Source: Planctomycetota bacterium (GTDB lineage: Bacteria > Planctomycetota > Planctomycetia > Pirellulales > Pirellulaceae). From it: DNA of 52,054 nucleotides. Below the pieces are notes generated by a model. That model was given only the letters and a program-made list of their open reading frames with translations, ran no database searches and was not told where the DNA came from. The stretch spans positions 1 to 52,054 of the forward strand of contig VGZC01000041.1 of assembly GCA_016872725.1 (NCBI GenBank), written 5' to 3'. Position 1 is the stretch's first letter; each line of letters opens with the position of its first letter. Of this stretch, positions 27,599 through 36,137 are shown one piece after another. The position numbers and the translations under genes were made by a program.

Positions 27599-28711
27599 AT
27601 GGCGAATGGATTGTGGCGATGGATGGCCGTCCTCGTCCCCGTCTTGACGGCGGGAAACGCGGGAATGGCCAGGGCGGATTTCGGCGAGGGACCGGCCGAG
27701 TTGCCCGTTGCGACCGAGGTTTCCGGAGAGTCCTACGATATCGATTATGCGACGTCCGGGGACTGCGAGTCGAAGGCCGCATGTGGATGCGGCTGTGGTT
27801 GCGGTGGAAGCTGGATATTCGGCGTCGAGGCGACGTTCCTCAATCCGAACTTCGCGGGAAACGGCGTCGAGACGACGTTTACCGACCTGATTGGATCGAC
27901 CTCGACGTCGTACAGTTCAAACCTCGCCGGGCTCAACGGCATCTACACCGGCCCCCGGTTGACGTTCGGCCTGCAAGGCGACGCCTGGGGACTCGTCGGA
28001 CGCTATTGGCAGCTCGACGGTTCGTCGATCGCGTACGACCCGATCACCGATTTCAACGGCGGGCTCGCCCTTCCGGGCGTAACGGCCGAGGAACGGTTCA
28101 ACATGTACGCGTTCGACATCGAGGCGGCGCGGCCGTTCGTCTTCCTGGATACGCCGATGCTCTTCGCGTTCGGCGCGCGGCACGCGGCCCTCGAACAGGA
28201 TTCGATTCTGCTTGCCACGGATTCGATCAACGGCGACACGCTGTCGGGATTCGGCGCCGCGTTCCGCGACTTCCACGGAACCGGTTTGACGGTGGCGTGG
28301 GGTGGTTGGAGGCCGGTCTGGGGTTCACCGTCATTCAACTGGGTTTGGAACGTTCGCAACTCGGTGCTTTGGGGCGATGTCCAGAGCGTGGCGGAGGCCC
28401 AGGCGACGGCGGTCGGCGCGGGAGGCTTGTCGTACGACACGGCGTCGTCGCGTTTCGAGCACGAGAACGACATGTACATCGGCGAGGCGCAGCTCGGCGT
28501 TCAGTGGAATCACCGGTTGCAATGCCTTCCGGCATGCGCGTTCGCGCGTGTGATGGGCGAATACCAGTATTGGGACGCGACGTGCGATACGGCGGAAGGC
28601 CGAGCGACCGCCGTTATGGCGGGAAATTCCGAAGTCATGGCCTACGCCAACGCGCAGTCGTTGCGCGTCGACTTGATCGGCCTCAGCATCGGCGCGGGAT
28701 TGAGCTGGTAG
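27599..28711 (+). CDS. Outer-membrane beta-barrel protein, Lpg1974-like
   Basis: 370 residues. The ATG at 27599 yields a signal peptide ending near GMARA; an in-frame ATG at 27566 with GAGG spacing is an equally possible start. After it comes an acidic stretch, then a Cys-Gly tract (CGCGCGCG, about residues 61-68), then alternating amphipathic strands. The segment FGVEATFLNPNF and the closing GLSIGAGLSW with a terminal aromatic residue are typical of planctomycete proteins resembling the Legionella major outer-membrane protein family. The Cys-Gly tract may hold metal or disulfides at the barrel entrance. Function: passive pore or surface structure. Confidence 0.8.
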   Translation: MANGLWRWMAVLVPVLTAGNAGMARADFGEGPAELPVATEVSGESYDIDYATSGDCESKAACGCGCGCGGSWIFGVEATFLNPNFAGNGVETTFTDLIGSTSTSYSSNLAGLNGIYTGPRLTFGLQGDAWGLVGRYWQLDGSSIAYDPITDFNGGLALPGVTAEERFNMYAFDIEAARPFVFLDTPMLFAFGARHAALEQDSILLATDSINGDTLSGFGAAFRDFHGTGLTVAWGGWRPVWGSPSFNWVWNVRNSVLWGDVQSVAEAQATAVGAGGLSYDTASSRFEHENDMYIGEAQLGVQWNHRLQCLPACAFARVMGEYQYWDATCDTAEGRATAVMAGNSEVMAYANAQSLRVDLIGLSIGAGLSW

Positions 28712-29070
28712 CCGAATCGGTAGCGCTCCCTTTCCTTCATTCGCGTGATTCGTGTCATTCGTGGTTGATTCCCATGCGCCTCACCGGACGCAAATCACCT
28801 CGAATGACACGAATAACACGAATCCGACGAAGTAAGAGGAAACCAGGAAGGAAGCGTCGTGGGGATCCCGGTTCCCGGTGGGATTGAGCGGCAAGCCGGC
28901 CAAGAACAACGGCCTCACGCCCGTTCATGTCCTTCGTGTCTTTGGTGACAGGTCACTCGTCCTTTCGGATTGGAGGAAGCCAGAACGACTCCCGCGATTC
29001 CGAGTGCGATCGCAAAACGCATGACGGTGCTCCCGAGATCCGACATCCGCGGACCCGAAATAGAGTGACC
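28712..29070. other. Intergenic region with inverted dispersed repeats
   Basis: 359 nt between convergent barrel-protein genes. It holds the paired ATTCGTG elements (28738-28825). At 28924-28962 lies a related phrase, TCCTTCGTGTCTTTGGTGAC then AGGTCACTCGTC, which matches the end of the element near 16855-16870. No gene is seen. Confidence 0.7.
28738..28825. repeat. Inverted pair of ATTCGTG dispersed elements
   Basis: Arms at 28738-28764 and 28798-28825 are inverted copies, each with three ATTCG units and the shared core ATTCGTGTCATTCG; they could form a stem of about 27 bp with a few mismatches and a 33-nt loop. The element sits just after the outer-membrane protein gene and may stop transcription from both sides. 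Confidence 0.75.
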
Positions 29071-30705
29071 CTAGAAATCGTGGGCGAGCCGGAATCCCCA
29101 GCCGTGGACCCATCCGTCACCGGGATCGGTGACGGGACCGGCCGGAGCGATCGGCGCGTCGCGGTACGTCGCGATGTAGTTGAATTGCATCTTCGTGTTC
29201 GGGTTGAGGAACCAGTTCACGCCACCGGCCAGGTTGTGCAGGATGCCGCCGTTCAAGAGCCCGTCGTTGAGATCCAGGTAGTTGTAGCGCGCTCCCACCT
29301 GCCAGGCGCCGCGTCCGGTACAGAGCCCGTCGGCGCCGCGCACCAGAAAGAAGTTCTCGGTTGGAATGACACGATCGAACGCGCCCGTCTTCTTGTTGTA
29401 GTTGTCGTGGTCGTCGGTCAGGAACCGGAAGATCTGGAAGTAGCCGCCGTGGTAGACGGCGGCGGTGCCGAGCGGAGCGTCCCACGCGGCGCGCGCGTCC
29501 TGCAGGCCGCTCACCAGATACTCGGATTGGATCGTCCACCTGTCGTGGACAACGACGAACTCCGAGTTGAGCCACTGCATGTCGTCGCCGAACAGAGTGA
29601 TGTTCGCGGGAGTCGGCCAATCGACCGACAAGCCGGTCCGCAGCGCGTCCCGGGTCCGGAACGTCATGATGCGGCCCGGTCCCATGGTCCCGCTGATCGG
29701 ACTGTTGTACAGCGCGCCGGCCTGATCGTAGGCCGTCGCCTGCCGACCGGACACGCCGACATGAACGAGTCCGCGCCCCTCATCGGCGTACCAAAGCAGC
29801 CGAGTGATCCTCGCGACGAGCGAATAGTCGCCGTCGCCCGTGTTGTAGCTGAAGACCGAATTCATCGGCTTGAAGACGCCGACATTCCATGTCCCGATGT
29901 CCTCTTCACCATACGTATTGAAGAAGGAAACGCCCGGACTGAACCCGTTGAACGTTCCGCCGTAGAACGTGTCCTGGTTGTACGACCGTTCGATGAACGG
30001 TTGGAACCGGCTGCTCACGAGGTGTTCGAAACCAATCGCTTCCTTCTGGTTGCCGATCCGGATATTTCCGACGATCGGAAGCGACTTGAACGTCCACCAC
30101 AGATCGGTGAACGCGGTCACCGACGTTTCCATGAAGGTCGACGTGTCCGGAGGTACGACGCCGCTGCCGGGAGGCGCGGCGAGCGGCGCGTAGGGGGAAG
30201 CGCGCTGGCCGCGATATCGGGCGGCGTTCACAAAATCGTATTCGACGGCCCAGTCCATCGTCTCGTACATCGTGCCGTCGATGCGCAAACGGGCGCGTCG
30301 GAAATCGACGCCGTCACCGTAGTTGTTGCCGAGTCCGGTCGTCGGCGTTCCGTTGGCGTTGTGCAGATTCGGGTCGGCGTCGAACCACCCGGCGTCGAAC
30401 TGCGTTCGACCTCCGACATGGACCCGGAAATCCTTGTTCCTGGTCGACAGTTCGAGTCCGTGATTCCAGTTGGCCGTCATCCCCAGGTCCGTTCCGACCT
30501 CATATCCATCGCCCGCCGGATCCGGAGGGCGCGACTCGGCTCGCGGACTGTCGAGCCCGGCGAGCAGCTCGGCGCTCTGACGTTCGAGTGCGTCGAGCCG
30601 GCTTTCGACCGAGTCGGCGGGGAAGGGACGATCCTCGCCGACGGCGAGCGCCGGCGCAATCCACCAGGCAAACAGCGCGCACCAGCGCCGCCATCGAACG
30701 CGCAT
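29071..30705 (-). CDS. Phosphate-selective porin O/P-like protein
   Basis: 544 residues. The ATG at 30705 has GAGG seven bases upstream. The signal peptide ends around residue 22 (PALAVG). A short helical segment (SRLDALERQSAELLAGL) is the usual N-terminal coil of porins of this group. The barrel begins near residue 75 and includes FRRARLRIDGTMYETMDWAV, the OprP/OprO signature region, and the IRIGNQKEAIGFE strand turn. It ends in HDF, with the C-terminal Phe expected for BAM-dependent insertion. It shows that the organism has an outer membrane. The family carries phosphate or pyrophosphate; selectivity here is unproven. Confidence 0.92.
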   Translation of the reverse strand: MRVRWRRWCALFAWWIAPALAVGEDRPFPADSVESRLDALERQSAELLAGLDSPRAESRPPDPAGDGYEVGTDLGMTANWNHGLELSTRNKDFRVHVGGRTQFDAGWFDADPNLHNANGTPTTGLGNNYGDGVDFRRARLRIDGTMYETMDWAVEYDFVNAARYRGQRASPYAPLAAPPGSGVVPPDTSTFMETSVTAFTDLWWTFKSLPIVGNIRIGNQKEAIGFEHLVSSRFQPFIERSYNQDTFYGGTFNGFSPGVSFFNTYGEEDIGTWNVGVFKPMNSVFSYNTGDGDYSLVARITRLLWYADEGRGLVHVGVSGRQATAYDQAGALYNSPISGTMGPGRIMTFRTRDALRTGLSVDWPTPANITLFGDDMQWLNSEFVVVHDRWTIQSEYLVSGLQDARAAWDAPLGTAAVYHGGYFQIFRFLTDDHDNYNKKTGAFDRVIPTENFFLVRGADGLCTGRGAWQVGARYNYLDLNDGLLNGGILHNLAGGVNWFLNPNTKMQFNYIATYRDAPIAPAGPVTDPGDGWVHGWGFRLAHDF

Positions 30706-30988
30706 GGGGGAACCTCGATCTCGAGTATCTTGGTTTGGGATCGAACGATGGGCCTATTCGAGATCGGATTCCAGCGGTTATTCCGCGAACTCGAAATCTT
30801 CCTCGGAGTGAGGATTGGCCGGATCGCGATCGCAGAACCGGATTTGCCGTCAGACTTGAACCATCAATCGGTTCGCAACGTCCGCGGCGCCGGTGGATCC
30901 GGACGGTGCGTCGTCAACCGGAAAATCCTCTGCGATCGGCGCCGATAGACGCATCCGGTCGATCCCGCGAGCCCGCCTCGAACGGAAG

Positions 30989-32335
30989 TCAAATGGTCCG
31001 GCCCAGCCCGTCCACTTCGAAGCCCTTGCGGTAATCCCGCTGGAGGAGTCCGTTGGCGTCGGGCAGGTTGGCGACTTGCAGCCGGGGCGCGTCCCAGTTC
31101 AGCGTTTTTCCCGGGAACCGGTTCGCGACAACGCCGAGCAGGAGGGCTTCGGTGAGCGGCCCGGCATAGGAGAAGCCGGCGCTCGTCTTTCCGTTGCCGA
31201 GACAGGCATCGACCCATTCATGGTAATGGTCGCCGTCGGCGACATCGGGTCGCCGATAGTCCTTGAATTTCTCAACGGGGAAGAGCTGGGCCTCGGCGAC
31301 GTGCGGCAACAACAGGGACCCTTTCTCTCCGAGGAAGAGCGATCCTTGTCCCGGCAAATCGAACGCGTCGGGCAAACCGAATTCGGCGTTGCGGCCCTTG
31401 GGTGGAGCATCGGCGCCGTCGTACCATTTCCAGAGCATCGAATAGGTCGTATGCCGCGTTCCGGGAAACTCGTAGGTCACGATGTTCCGTTCGGGATGGC
31501 CGACTCCGGTCGGCGTTCGGCATTCGGTCCTCGCCCATTTCGGAAAGGTCAATTCGAGCGCGGCGTAGGGCGTGTCGAAGATATGAACGCCCATATCGCC
31601 CAGCGTGCCGGTCCCGAAATCGATCAGCTTCCGCCAATTCGCGGGGTGATAGACGTTGGGGAGGTAGGGACGTTCGGCCGCGGTGCCCAGCCAGAGGTTC
31701 CAATCCAACGCGTCGGGAACGTCGCGACTCCCCGTGAACGGTCCTCCGTCATAACCCCAGTTCTTGTTCGACCAGGCGTGCACGGCGCTGACTTTGCCTA
31801 TGACTCCCGATTGGATCATGGCGACCGCGCGCCGATAGGGCGAGCTCGAATGCACCTGGATGCCCATCTGGGTCGCGACGCCTTTTCGTTCGGCGACCAG
31901 GCGGAGTTGCCTCGCCTCGAAGACTTCGTGGGTAAGCGGTTTTTGGCAATAGACATGTTTGCCCCGATTGAGCGCGCTCATGGCGGCCGGCGCGTGCGTG
32001 TGGTCGGGAGTGGATACGACGACGGCGTCGATGGCATCGCCGAGCGAGGCCAGCATTTCACGGTAGTCGCGGAACACCTTGGCGCCCGGGTGTTTTTCCG
32101 CGGCCGATGCGAGTCGGCTCGAGTCGATATCGCACAGCCCGGCGACCTCGACCTGGGCATGCGACGCGATCGCTCCCAAGTCGCCTCCACCCATCCCTCC
32201 GACGCCGACATGCGCGGTGCGCAGCTTGGCCATCGCGCCATGCAATCGAGCGCCCGACGGAAGGATCTGGAATACGGCGGCGGCGGCTCCCCCTTTCAGG
32301 AATTCACGACGACGGAAAGCGTGGGCTCGTGTCAT
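30989..32335 (-). CDS. Tat-exported Gfo/Idh/MocA-family oxidoreductase
   Basis: 448 residues from the ATG at 32335; the frame opens 16 codons earlier. FRRREFLKGG near residue 9 is a twin-arginine signal, followed by a hydrophobic stretch, so the protein is exported folded, presumably with its NAD(P) cofactor. The Rossmann nucleotide motif is GVGGMGGG (about 43-50). The family catalytic EKP motif reads QKP (CQKPLTHE), a common variant in planctomycete members. The C-terminal alpha/beta domain covers about 170-448. These enzymes oxidise or reduce sugars and related alcohols. Planctomycetes carry dozens of copies; the substrate is not inferable. Confidence 0.92.
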   Translation of the reverse strand: MTRAHAFRRREFLKGGAAAAVFQILPSGARLHGAMAKLRTAHVGVGGMGGGDLGAIASHAQVEVAGLCDIDSSRLASAAEKHPGAKVFRDYREMLASLGDAIDAVVVSTPDHTHAPAAMSALNRGKHVYCQKPLTHEVFEARQLRLVAERKGVATQMGIQVHSSSPYRRAVAMIQSGVIGKVSAVHAWSNKNWGYDGGPFTGSRDVPDALDWNLWLGTAAERPYLPNVYHPANWRKLIDFGTGTLGDMGVHIFDTPYAALELTFPKWARTECRTPTGVGHPERNIVTYEFPGTRHTTYSMLWKWYDGADAPPKGRNAEFGLPDAFDLPGQGSLFLGEKGSLLLPHVAEAQLFPVEKFKDYRRPDVADGDHYHEWVDACLGNGKTSAGFSYAGPLTEALLLGVVANRFPGKTLNWDAPRLQVANLPDANGLLQRDYRKGFEVDGLGRTI

Positions 32336-32485
32336 GGCTGTTTCTCCCGGCGAACGATTTGCGACGAACATCAAGAACTCCATCCACGCCGCGGTACGCG
32401 CCGCGAGCGTTCCATGCCGTCCCTACTTTCGGCGATCGACGGGCGAAGTTCAACAGGGGCTTGGGTTCCGAGGAATTCGCCCGTA

Positions 32486-32507
32486 GCCACGCTCGCCAGA
32501 GCGTGGC
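32486..32507 (+). repeat. REP-like palindrome, GCCA loop
   Basis: Perfect 9-bp stem GCCACGCTC / GAGCGTGGC with loop GCCA. It belongs with 32526-32547 and 34821-34840 by stem-end and loop sequence. Confidence 0.75.
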
Positions 32508-32525
32508 GGAGCCGGTCTCGCCGCG

Positions 32526-32547
32526 GCCACCGTCTGGCGACGGTGGC
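32526..32547 (-). repeat. REP-like palindrome, TGGC loop
   Basis: Perfect 9-bp stem GCCACCGTC / GACGGTGGC with loop TGGC, the reverse complement of the GCCA loop of its neighbour, so the two are head-to-head. The core matches 34821-34840 on the other strand. Confidence 0.75.
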
Positions 32548-32731
32548 TACGTGGCTGGCTACGGGGGATTGCCGTCTGATCTTGACGACTCGGCCTTTTC
32601 CCCCTAGGCTTCCGCGCCTTGATGGGAATGTTCCGGACGGGTTGCCCGCGCCGGTCGAGCCTTGTCGCGGGAACCGTCCAGGAACTTCACTCCGCGGCGA
32701 ATCCCGCGTCGGCTGTCGACGGAAGGATCCG

Positions 32732-33643
32732 ATGCCTCGTTCCAAGTTCCAGATCGCGATCGGGCCCGAGCGACCGACGTTTCGCGCGGTCTGGATGGCC
32801 GTTGGAGCCGCGTTGGCCCTCGCGCTCGCGGGTGGCGGATGCGCGAAATGGAGCGTGGAACCGACCGAGAATAAGCCATGGCAATGGCCCGCGCCACGCA
32901 TGTCCGCCGACACCGTCGTGCTCGAAGTGGCCTTTCTCCGCGCGACCCACGAGGTTCGGGCCGATGTCGAGCGATTGTGGTCGGAGGTGGACGAGCAGGC
33001 GATCGACGCCGATCTGCGCCGGCGGTTGTACGTGAACGGCCTTCGATGCGGCGTGGTCAGTTCGCAACTCCCCTCGGTGGTTCATGATCTCCTATCCCGC
33101 CAGGCCGGCACGGTCGATTCTCCCGACTTGGAGAAACAGGACCACGATCTGACGTCGCGGCAATACCGTTTGCAGAGCCGGGAAGGCCATCGGACGACGA
33201 TCGCGACGGGCGACAACGCCGATTTGCTGAATGTGTTTGTCAGCGACTCGGGCGCCGTTCGCGGCGAGACCTTTGCGCGCGCCCAGTGCGTCTTCGGACT
33301 CCGGTCCTTCGCGCTCGGCGACGGACGAGCTCGGATCGAGCTTGTCCCCGAGATCGAACATGGCGAACCGCGCAACCGGCGAGTCGGATCGGAGGGGGTC
33401 TGGCGGCTCGAATTCGGCCGCGACCGCAAGTCGTACGACGCGCTGCGGATCGACGCCACGCTCGCCCCCGGTCAGACGTTCCTGATTTCCGGACTGCCCG
33501 ATCCGATCGGATTGGGCGGCGCGTTTTTCGCCAAGCAGAATCAGGAATCGTCGCTGCTCGTGATCCGCGTCGCGCAGACGCAGAAGGACGCGCTCTTCGA
33601 GTCGGAGTCGCCGCGCACGCCGATCGCGACGCCGGAGTTCTAG
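32732..33643 (+). CDS. Probable lipoprotein of unknown function
   Basis: 303 residues from the ATG at 32732, seven bases behind a GGAAGG site. A hydrophobic segment (about 20-37, [14 protein letters not shown]) ends in a cysteine that could be lipidated, though GGGC is a weak lipobox. The mature part is soluble, mixed alpha/beta, with the segment [18 protein letters not shown] near residue 255 that resembles the pilot or secretin-associated sections of some planctomycete proteins. No family is recognised with confidence. The open frame extends far upstream across the MocA gene but has no support there. It is followed 148 nt later by the aldolase. Confidence 0.75.
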   Translation: MPRSKFQIAIGPERPTFRAVWMAVGAALALALAGGGCAKWSVEPTENKPWQWPAPRMSADTVVLEVAFLRATHEVRADVERLWSEVDEQAIDADLRRRLYVNGLRCGVVSSQLPSVVHDLLSRQAGTVDSPDLEKQDHDLTSRQYRLQSREGHRTTIATGDNADLLNVFVSDSGAVRGETFARAQCVFGLRSFALGDGRARIELVPEIEHGEPRNRRVGSEGVWRLEFGRDRKSYDALRIDATLAPGQTFLISGLPDPIGLGGAFFAKQNQESSLLVIRVAQTQKDALFESESPRTPIATPEF

Positions 33644-33791
33644 CACGGTCGAGCGTGGGATTGCGGCTTCGCCGTGCCGACTGAATAATGGGCGTCCCAA
33701 CGCGCGGTGGAGCATCGCGGCGGTTGGCCATGCGGGCGCCGGTTCGGAGCGCGCCCCGTCGGTCAGGAACTGGCGAAGGAGGAATGCGTCG

Positions 33792-34805
33792 ATGGCCCTT
33801 GTCCCCATGCGGTGGGTTCTGGATCACGCGGCCGCGAACGGTTACGGAGTCGCGGCGTTCAATGTGAATAACATGGAACAGATCCAGGCGATCATGGAGG
33901 CCGCGAAGGAAACCGACTCACCCGTGATCATCCAGGCTTCGCGAGGCGCCCGTTCGTATTCCCAGGACGTCTACCTTCGCCATCTCATGCTTGCGGCGGC
34001 CGAGCTCTATCCCCAGATCCCGATCGTCATGCATCTCGATCACGGAAACAGCCCGCAGACCTGCGTGAGCGCGATCGACAACGGATTCACGTCGGTCATG
34101 ATGGATGGTTCGCTGCTCGATGACGGCAAGTCCCCGTCCGACTATGCGTACAATGTCCGCGTGACCGCCGACGTGGTGCGAATCGCGCACGCGCGCAACG
34201 TGTCGGTCGAAGGGGAACTCGGTTGCCTCGGCTCCTTGGAGAGCGGCGAGGGCGAGCAAGAGGACGGGCACGGAGCCGTCGGCACGCTCTCGCGTGATCA
34301 GTTGCTGACCGATCCCGATCAAGCGGCCGATTTCGTCGCGGCGACGAACGTCGACGCGCTTGCCGTCGCGATCGGCACGAGCCATGGGGCGTACAAGTTC
34401 AGCCGTAAGCCCGACGGCGACGTGCTCGCGATTTCCCGGATCGAGCAAATCCACCGGAAGATCCCGAACACGCATCTGGTCATGCACGGGAGTTCATCGG
34501 TTCCGCAGGAACTGCAGGACATCATCAATCGATACGGCGGCCGATTGAGGCAAACGTGGGGCGTGCCGGTCGAGGAGATCCAGCGCGGCATTCGTCACGG
34601 CGTGCGAAAGGTCAACGTCGACACGGACAATCGGCTGGCGATCACGGGCGCCATTCGGAAGGTTCTCATGGAATCGCCCGAGAAGTTCGATCCGCGCGAC
34701 TACCTGAAGCCGGCCCGCGACGCGATGAAACGCGTCTGCATCGACCGCATGGTGGCCTTCGGTCAAGCCGGCCAAGCCGCCGCCCTCCGCGCCGCTCCAC
34801 GCTAG
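33792..34805 (+). CDS. fba: Class II fructose-bisphosphate aldolase
   Basis: Cleaves fructose 1,6-bisphosphate to dihydroxyacetone phosphate and glyceraldehyde 3-phosphate, or the reverse, in glycolysis and gluconeogenesis; cytosolic and zinc-dependent. 337 residues. Motifs: FNVNNMEQ near the start; HLDHGN (about 81-86) with the catalytic Asp and a zinc His; EGELGCLG; the glycine-rich GTSHGAYK and HGSSSVPQ (second zinc His); and [10 protein letters not shown] for phosphate binding. The sequence and length fit the class IIB/Calvin-type subgroup. GGAGGA lies upstream of the ATG. It is monocistronic, followed at once by a REP hairpin (34821-34840). Confidence 0.96.
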   Translation: MALVPMRWVLDHAAANGYGVAAFNVNNMEQIQAIMEAAKETDSPVIIQASRGARSYSQDVYLRHLMLAAAELYPQIPIVMHLDHGNSPQTCVSAIDNGFTSVMMDGSLLDDGKSPSDYAYNVRVTADVVRIAHARNVSVEGELGCLGSLESGEGEQEDGHGAVGTLSRDQLLTDPDQAADFVAATNVDALAVAIGTSHGAYKFSRKPDGDVLAISRIEQIHRKIPNTHLVMHGSSSVPQELQDIINRYGGRLRQTWGVPVEEIQRGIRHGVRKVNVDTDNRLAITGAIRKVLMESPEKFDPRDYLKPARDAMKRVCIDRMVAFGQAGQAAALRAAPR

Positions 34806-34820
34806 GGGCCTTTGACGTGG

Positions 34821-34840
34821 CCACCGTCGCCAGACGGTGG
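34821..34840 (+). repeat. REP-like palindrome after fba
   Basis: CCACCGTC / GACGGTGG stem with loop GCCA, 16 nt after the fba stop codon. It may also serve as its terminator. Confidence 0.7.
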
Positions 34841-34860
34841 TCGTTGCCCCTCCCCCGCGT

Positions 34861-35028
34861 TCATGGTTGCAATGCGATCGCGAGGTCGTATCGCAGGATG
34901 ACCGGCGCCGGTTCGGATTCACGGACCGCAACGGCATCCTGTCCCATCGCTGGCGGCGTCTTGATCCATGGCGCCGACCCGAGAACCAGGGACGCCAGCG
35001 CGAGCGGGACCGTCAATATCGTCCTCAT
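34861..35028 (-). CDS. Small secreted protein or gene remnant
   Basis: 55 residues beginning MRTILTVPLALASLVLG, a convincing signal peptide, with GGAG nine bases before the ATG. After cleavage only about 25-30 residues remain (ending RYDLAIALQP). The stop codon lies 20 nt from the REP palindrome at 34821-34840. The C-terminal end reads like the start of a longer domain, so this may be the 5' remnant of a truncated gene. Codon use resembles the neighbours. Confidence 0.4.
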   Translation of the reverse strand: MRTILTVPLALASLVLGSAPWIKTPPAMGQDAVAVRESEPAPVILRYDLAIALQP

Positions 35029-35109
35029 GGTCGATGTCTCCGTTTCCTCGTTTCCCTCGTGGCGTGGCATGCGGTTCGGGCGGGTTCGTCGCCGTCATGG
35101 GCAACCGGG

Positions 35110-35139
35110 TTCCCAATCCTCCCTCGTTGGCAGTATAGT
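35110..35139 (+). promoter_or_regulatory. Possible promoter for ftr-rdgB
   Basis: TTCCCA at 35110-35115 and TATAGT at 35134-35139 are 18 nt apart, 97 nt before the ftr start. The -10 box is identical to that of the WXG/FtsK operon promoter. Confidence 0.4.
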
Positions 35140-35236
35140 TCGACGGAAGGCGCGACCCCAAGGGGAATCGCGGACCGAGCCGCGGCGTGCCCGCGGGGGC
35201 GCGATGCCATGCCGAGTGCGGCCAGGAGATCCCGGT

Positions 35237-36127
35237 TTGAACGTCAACGGAACCGAAATCGAAGACACGTTCGCGGAAGCGTTCGGAATGAGCTTCGCTC
35301 GGCTGATCGTGACCGCGCATGACGCCTACTGGCTTGACGCCGCGCTCCGCGAATTCTGCGGCGACAGTTCCTCGGTGATTGCCTGCGACGCGGAGATAGG
35401 CATCGAATGCCGCATCGATCCGGCCTCGACGCCCGACGGGCGCCCGGGCGCGTCGGTGCTCGTGTTCGCCTTCTCCCACGAATCGCTCGTGCAAGCCGTA
35501 CCCCGTCGCGCGGGCCAGTCGTTGATGACGGCCGCGACATCGGCGGTCTACGATGGTCTTCCTGACGCGGAGAAGCGGATCCCGCTCGGAAAGCATCTCC
35601 GGTTCTTCGGCGACGGGTATCAGAGGAGCAAGCGGATCGGCGGACTGCGGTACTGGCGGATCCCCGTCATGGACGGTGAATTCACGGTCATCGACGACAT
35701 CGGAGCGGCGCGGGGCATCGCGGGCGGCAACATCATCCTGCAAGGCCGATCGCCCCAAGTCGCGCTCGACGCCGCTCGACGCGCTTCCGAGGCGGTGGCG
35801 GCGGCACCCGGGGTGACAGCTCCATTCCCGGGCGGCGTGGTGCGCAGCGGGAGCAAGGTCGGATCGCGGTACCAAGGGCTCAAGGCGTCGACATCGGACG
35901 GTTTCTGCCCGACGCTGCGGGGCCGCGTTCCGTCCAAGCTGCACGACGACGCGCACTGCGCCTATGAAATCGTCATCGACGGAATCGATGAACAGTCCGT
36001 CTCCCGCGCGATGCGGGACGCCGTGCTCGCCGCGTCCGGCCCCGGCATCGTCCGAATCTCGGCGGGCAACTACGGCGGCAATCTCGGCAAGTACCGATTT
36101 CCACTCCGGTCCCTCTTCCCATCGTAG
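35237..36127 (+). CDS. ftr: Formylmethanofuran:tetrahydromethanopterin formyltransferase
   Basis: Transfers the formyl group between methanofuran and tetrahydromethanopterin in the methanopterin-linked C1 pathway; in bacteria (FhcD/Ftr) it works in formaldehyde oxidation to formate. 296 residues, the family length. The N-terminus NGTEIEDTFAEAFGM matches archaeal Ftr almost exactly, and FFGDGYQ, EGEF-like DGEF, GGNI, APFPGG, GSKVGS and ISAGNYGG follow in order. The start is a TTG at 35237, eight bases after AGGAG; the frame has no ATG or GTG that preserves the N-terminal motif. No other C1 gene (mch, fae, fhcABC) is in the window. rdgB begins 10 nt downstream and is probably co-transcribed. 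Confidence 0.95.
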   Translation: MNVNGTEIEDTFAEAFGMSFARLIVTAHDAYWLDAALREFCGDSSSVIACDAEIGIECRIDPASTPDGRPGASVLVFAFSHESLVQAVPRRAGQSLMTAATSAVYDGLPDAEKRIPLGKHLRFFGDGYQRSKRIGGLRYWRIPVMDGEFTVIDDIGAARGIAGGNIILQGRSPQVALDAARRASEAVAAAPGVTAPFPGGVVRSGSKVGSRYQGLKASTSDGFCPTLRGRVPSKLHDDAHCAYEIVIDGIDEQSVSRAMRDAVLAASGPGIVRISAGNYGGNLGKYRFPLRSLFPS

Positions 36128-36137
36128 CCCCCCATCG

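Larger units (their letters stand above)
32336..32731. other. Intergenic region with two REP-like hairpins
   Basis: 396 nt between divergent genes. It contains two palindromes at 32486-32507 and 32526-32547 and a following TGGCTACGTGGCTGGCTACG direct repetition. No gene is seen; a GGAAGG ribosome site for the next gene begins near 32721. Confidence 0.7.
34806..35236. other. Intergenic region: hairpin, small frame, promoter
   Basis: 431 nt between fba and ftr. It contains a REP-like palindrome, a short minus-strand frame with signal peptide (34861-35028), and a plausible plus-strand promoter at 35110-35139. Nothing else is recognised. Confidence 0.6.

Noticed and set aside
30748-30948. 66-codon plus-strand frame between porin and MocA genes
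   Set aside because: No ribosome site, no homology and an Arg-rich end; not supported as a gene.
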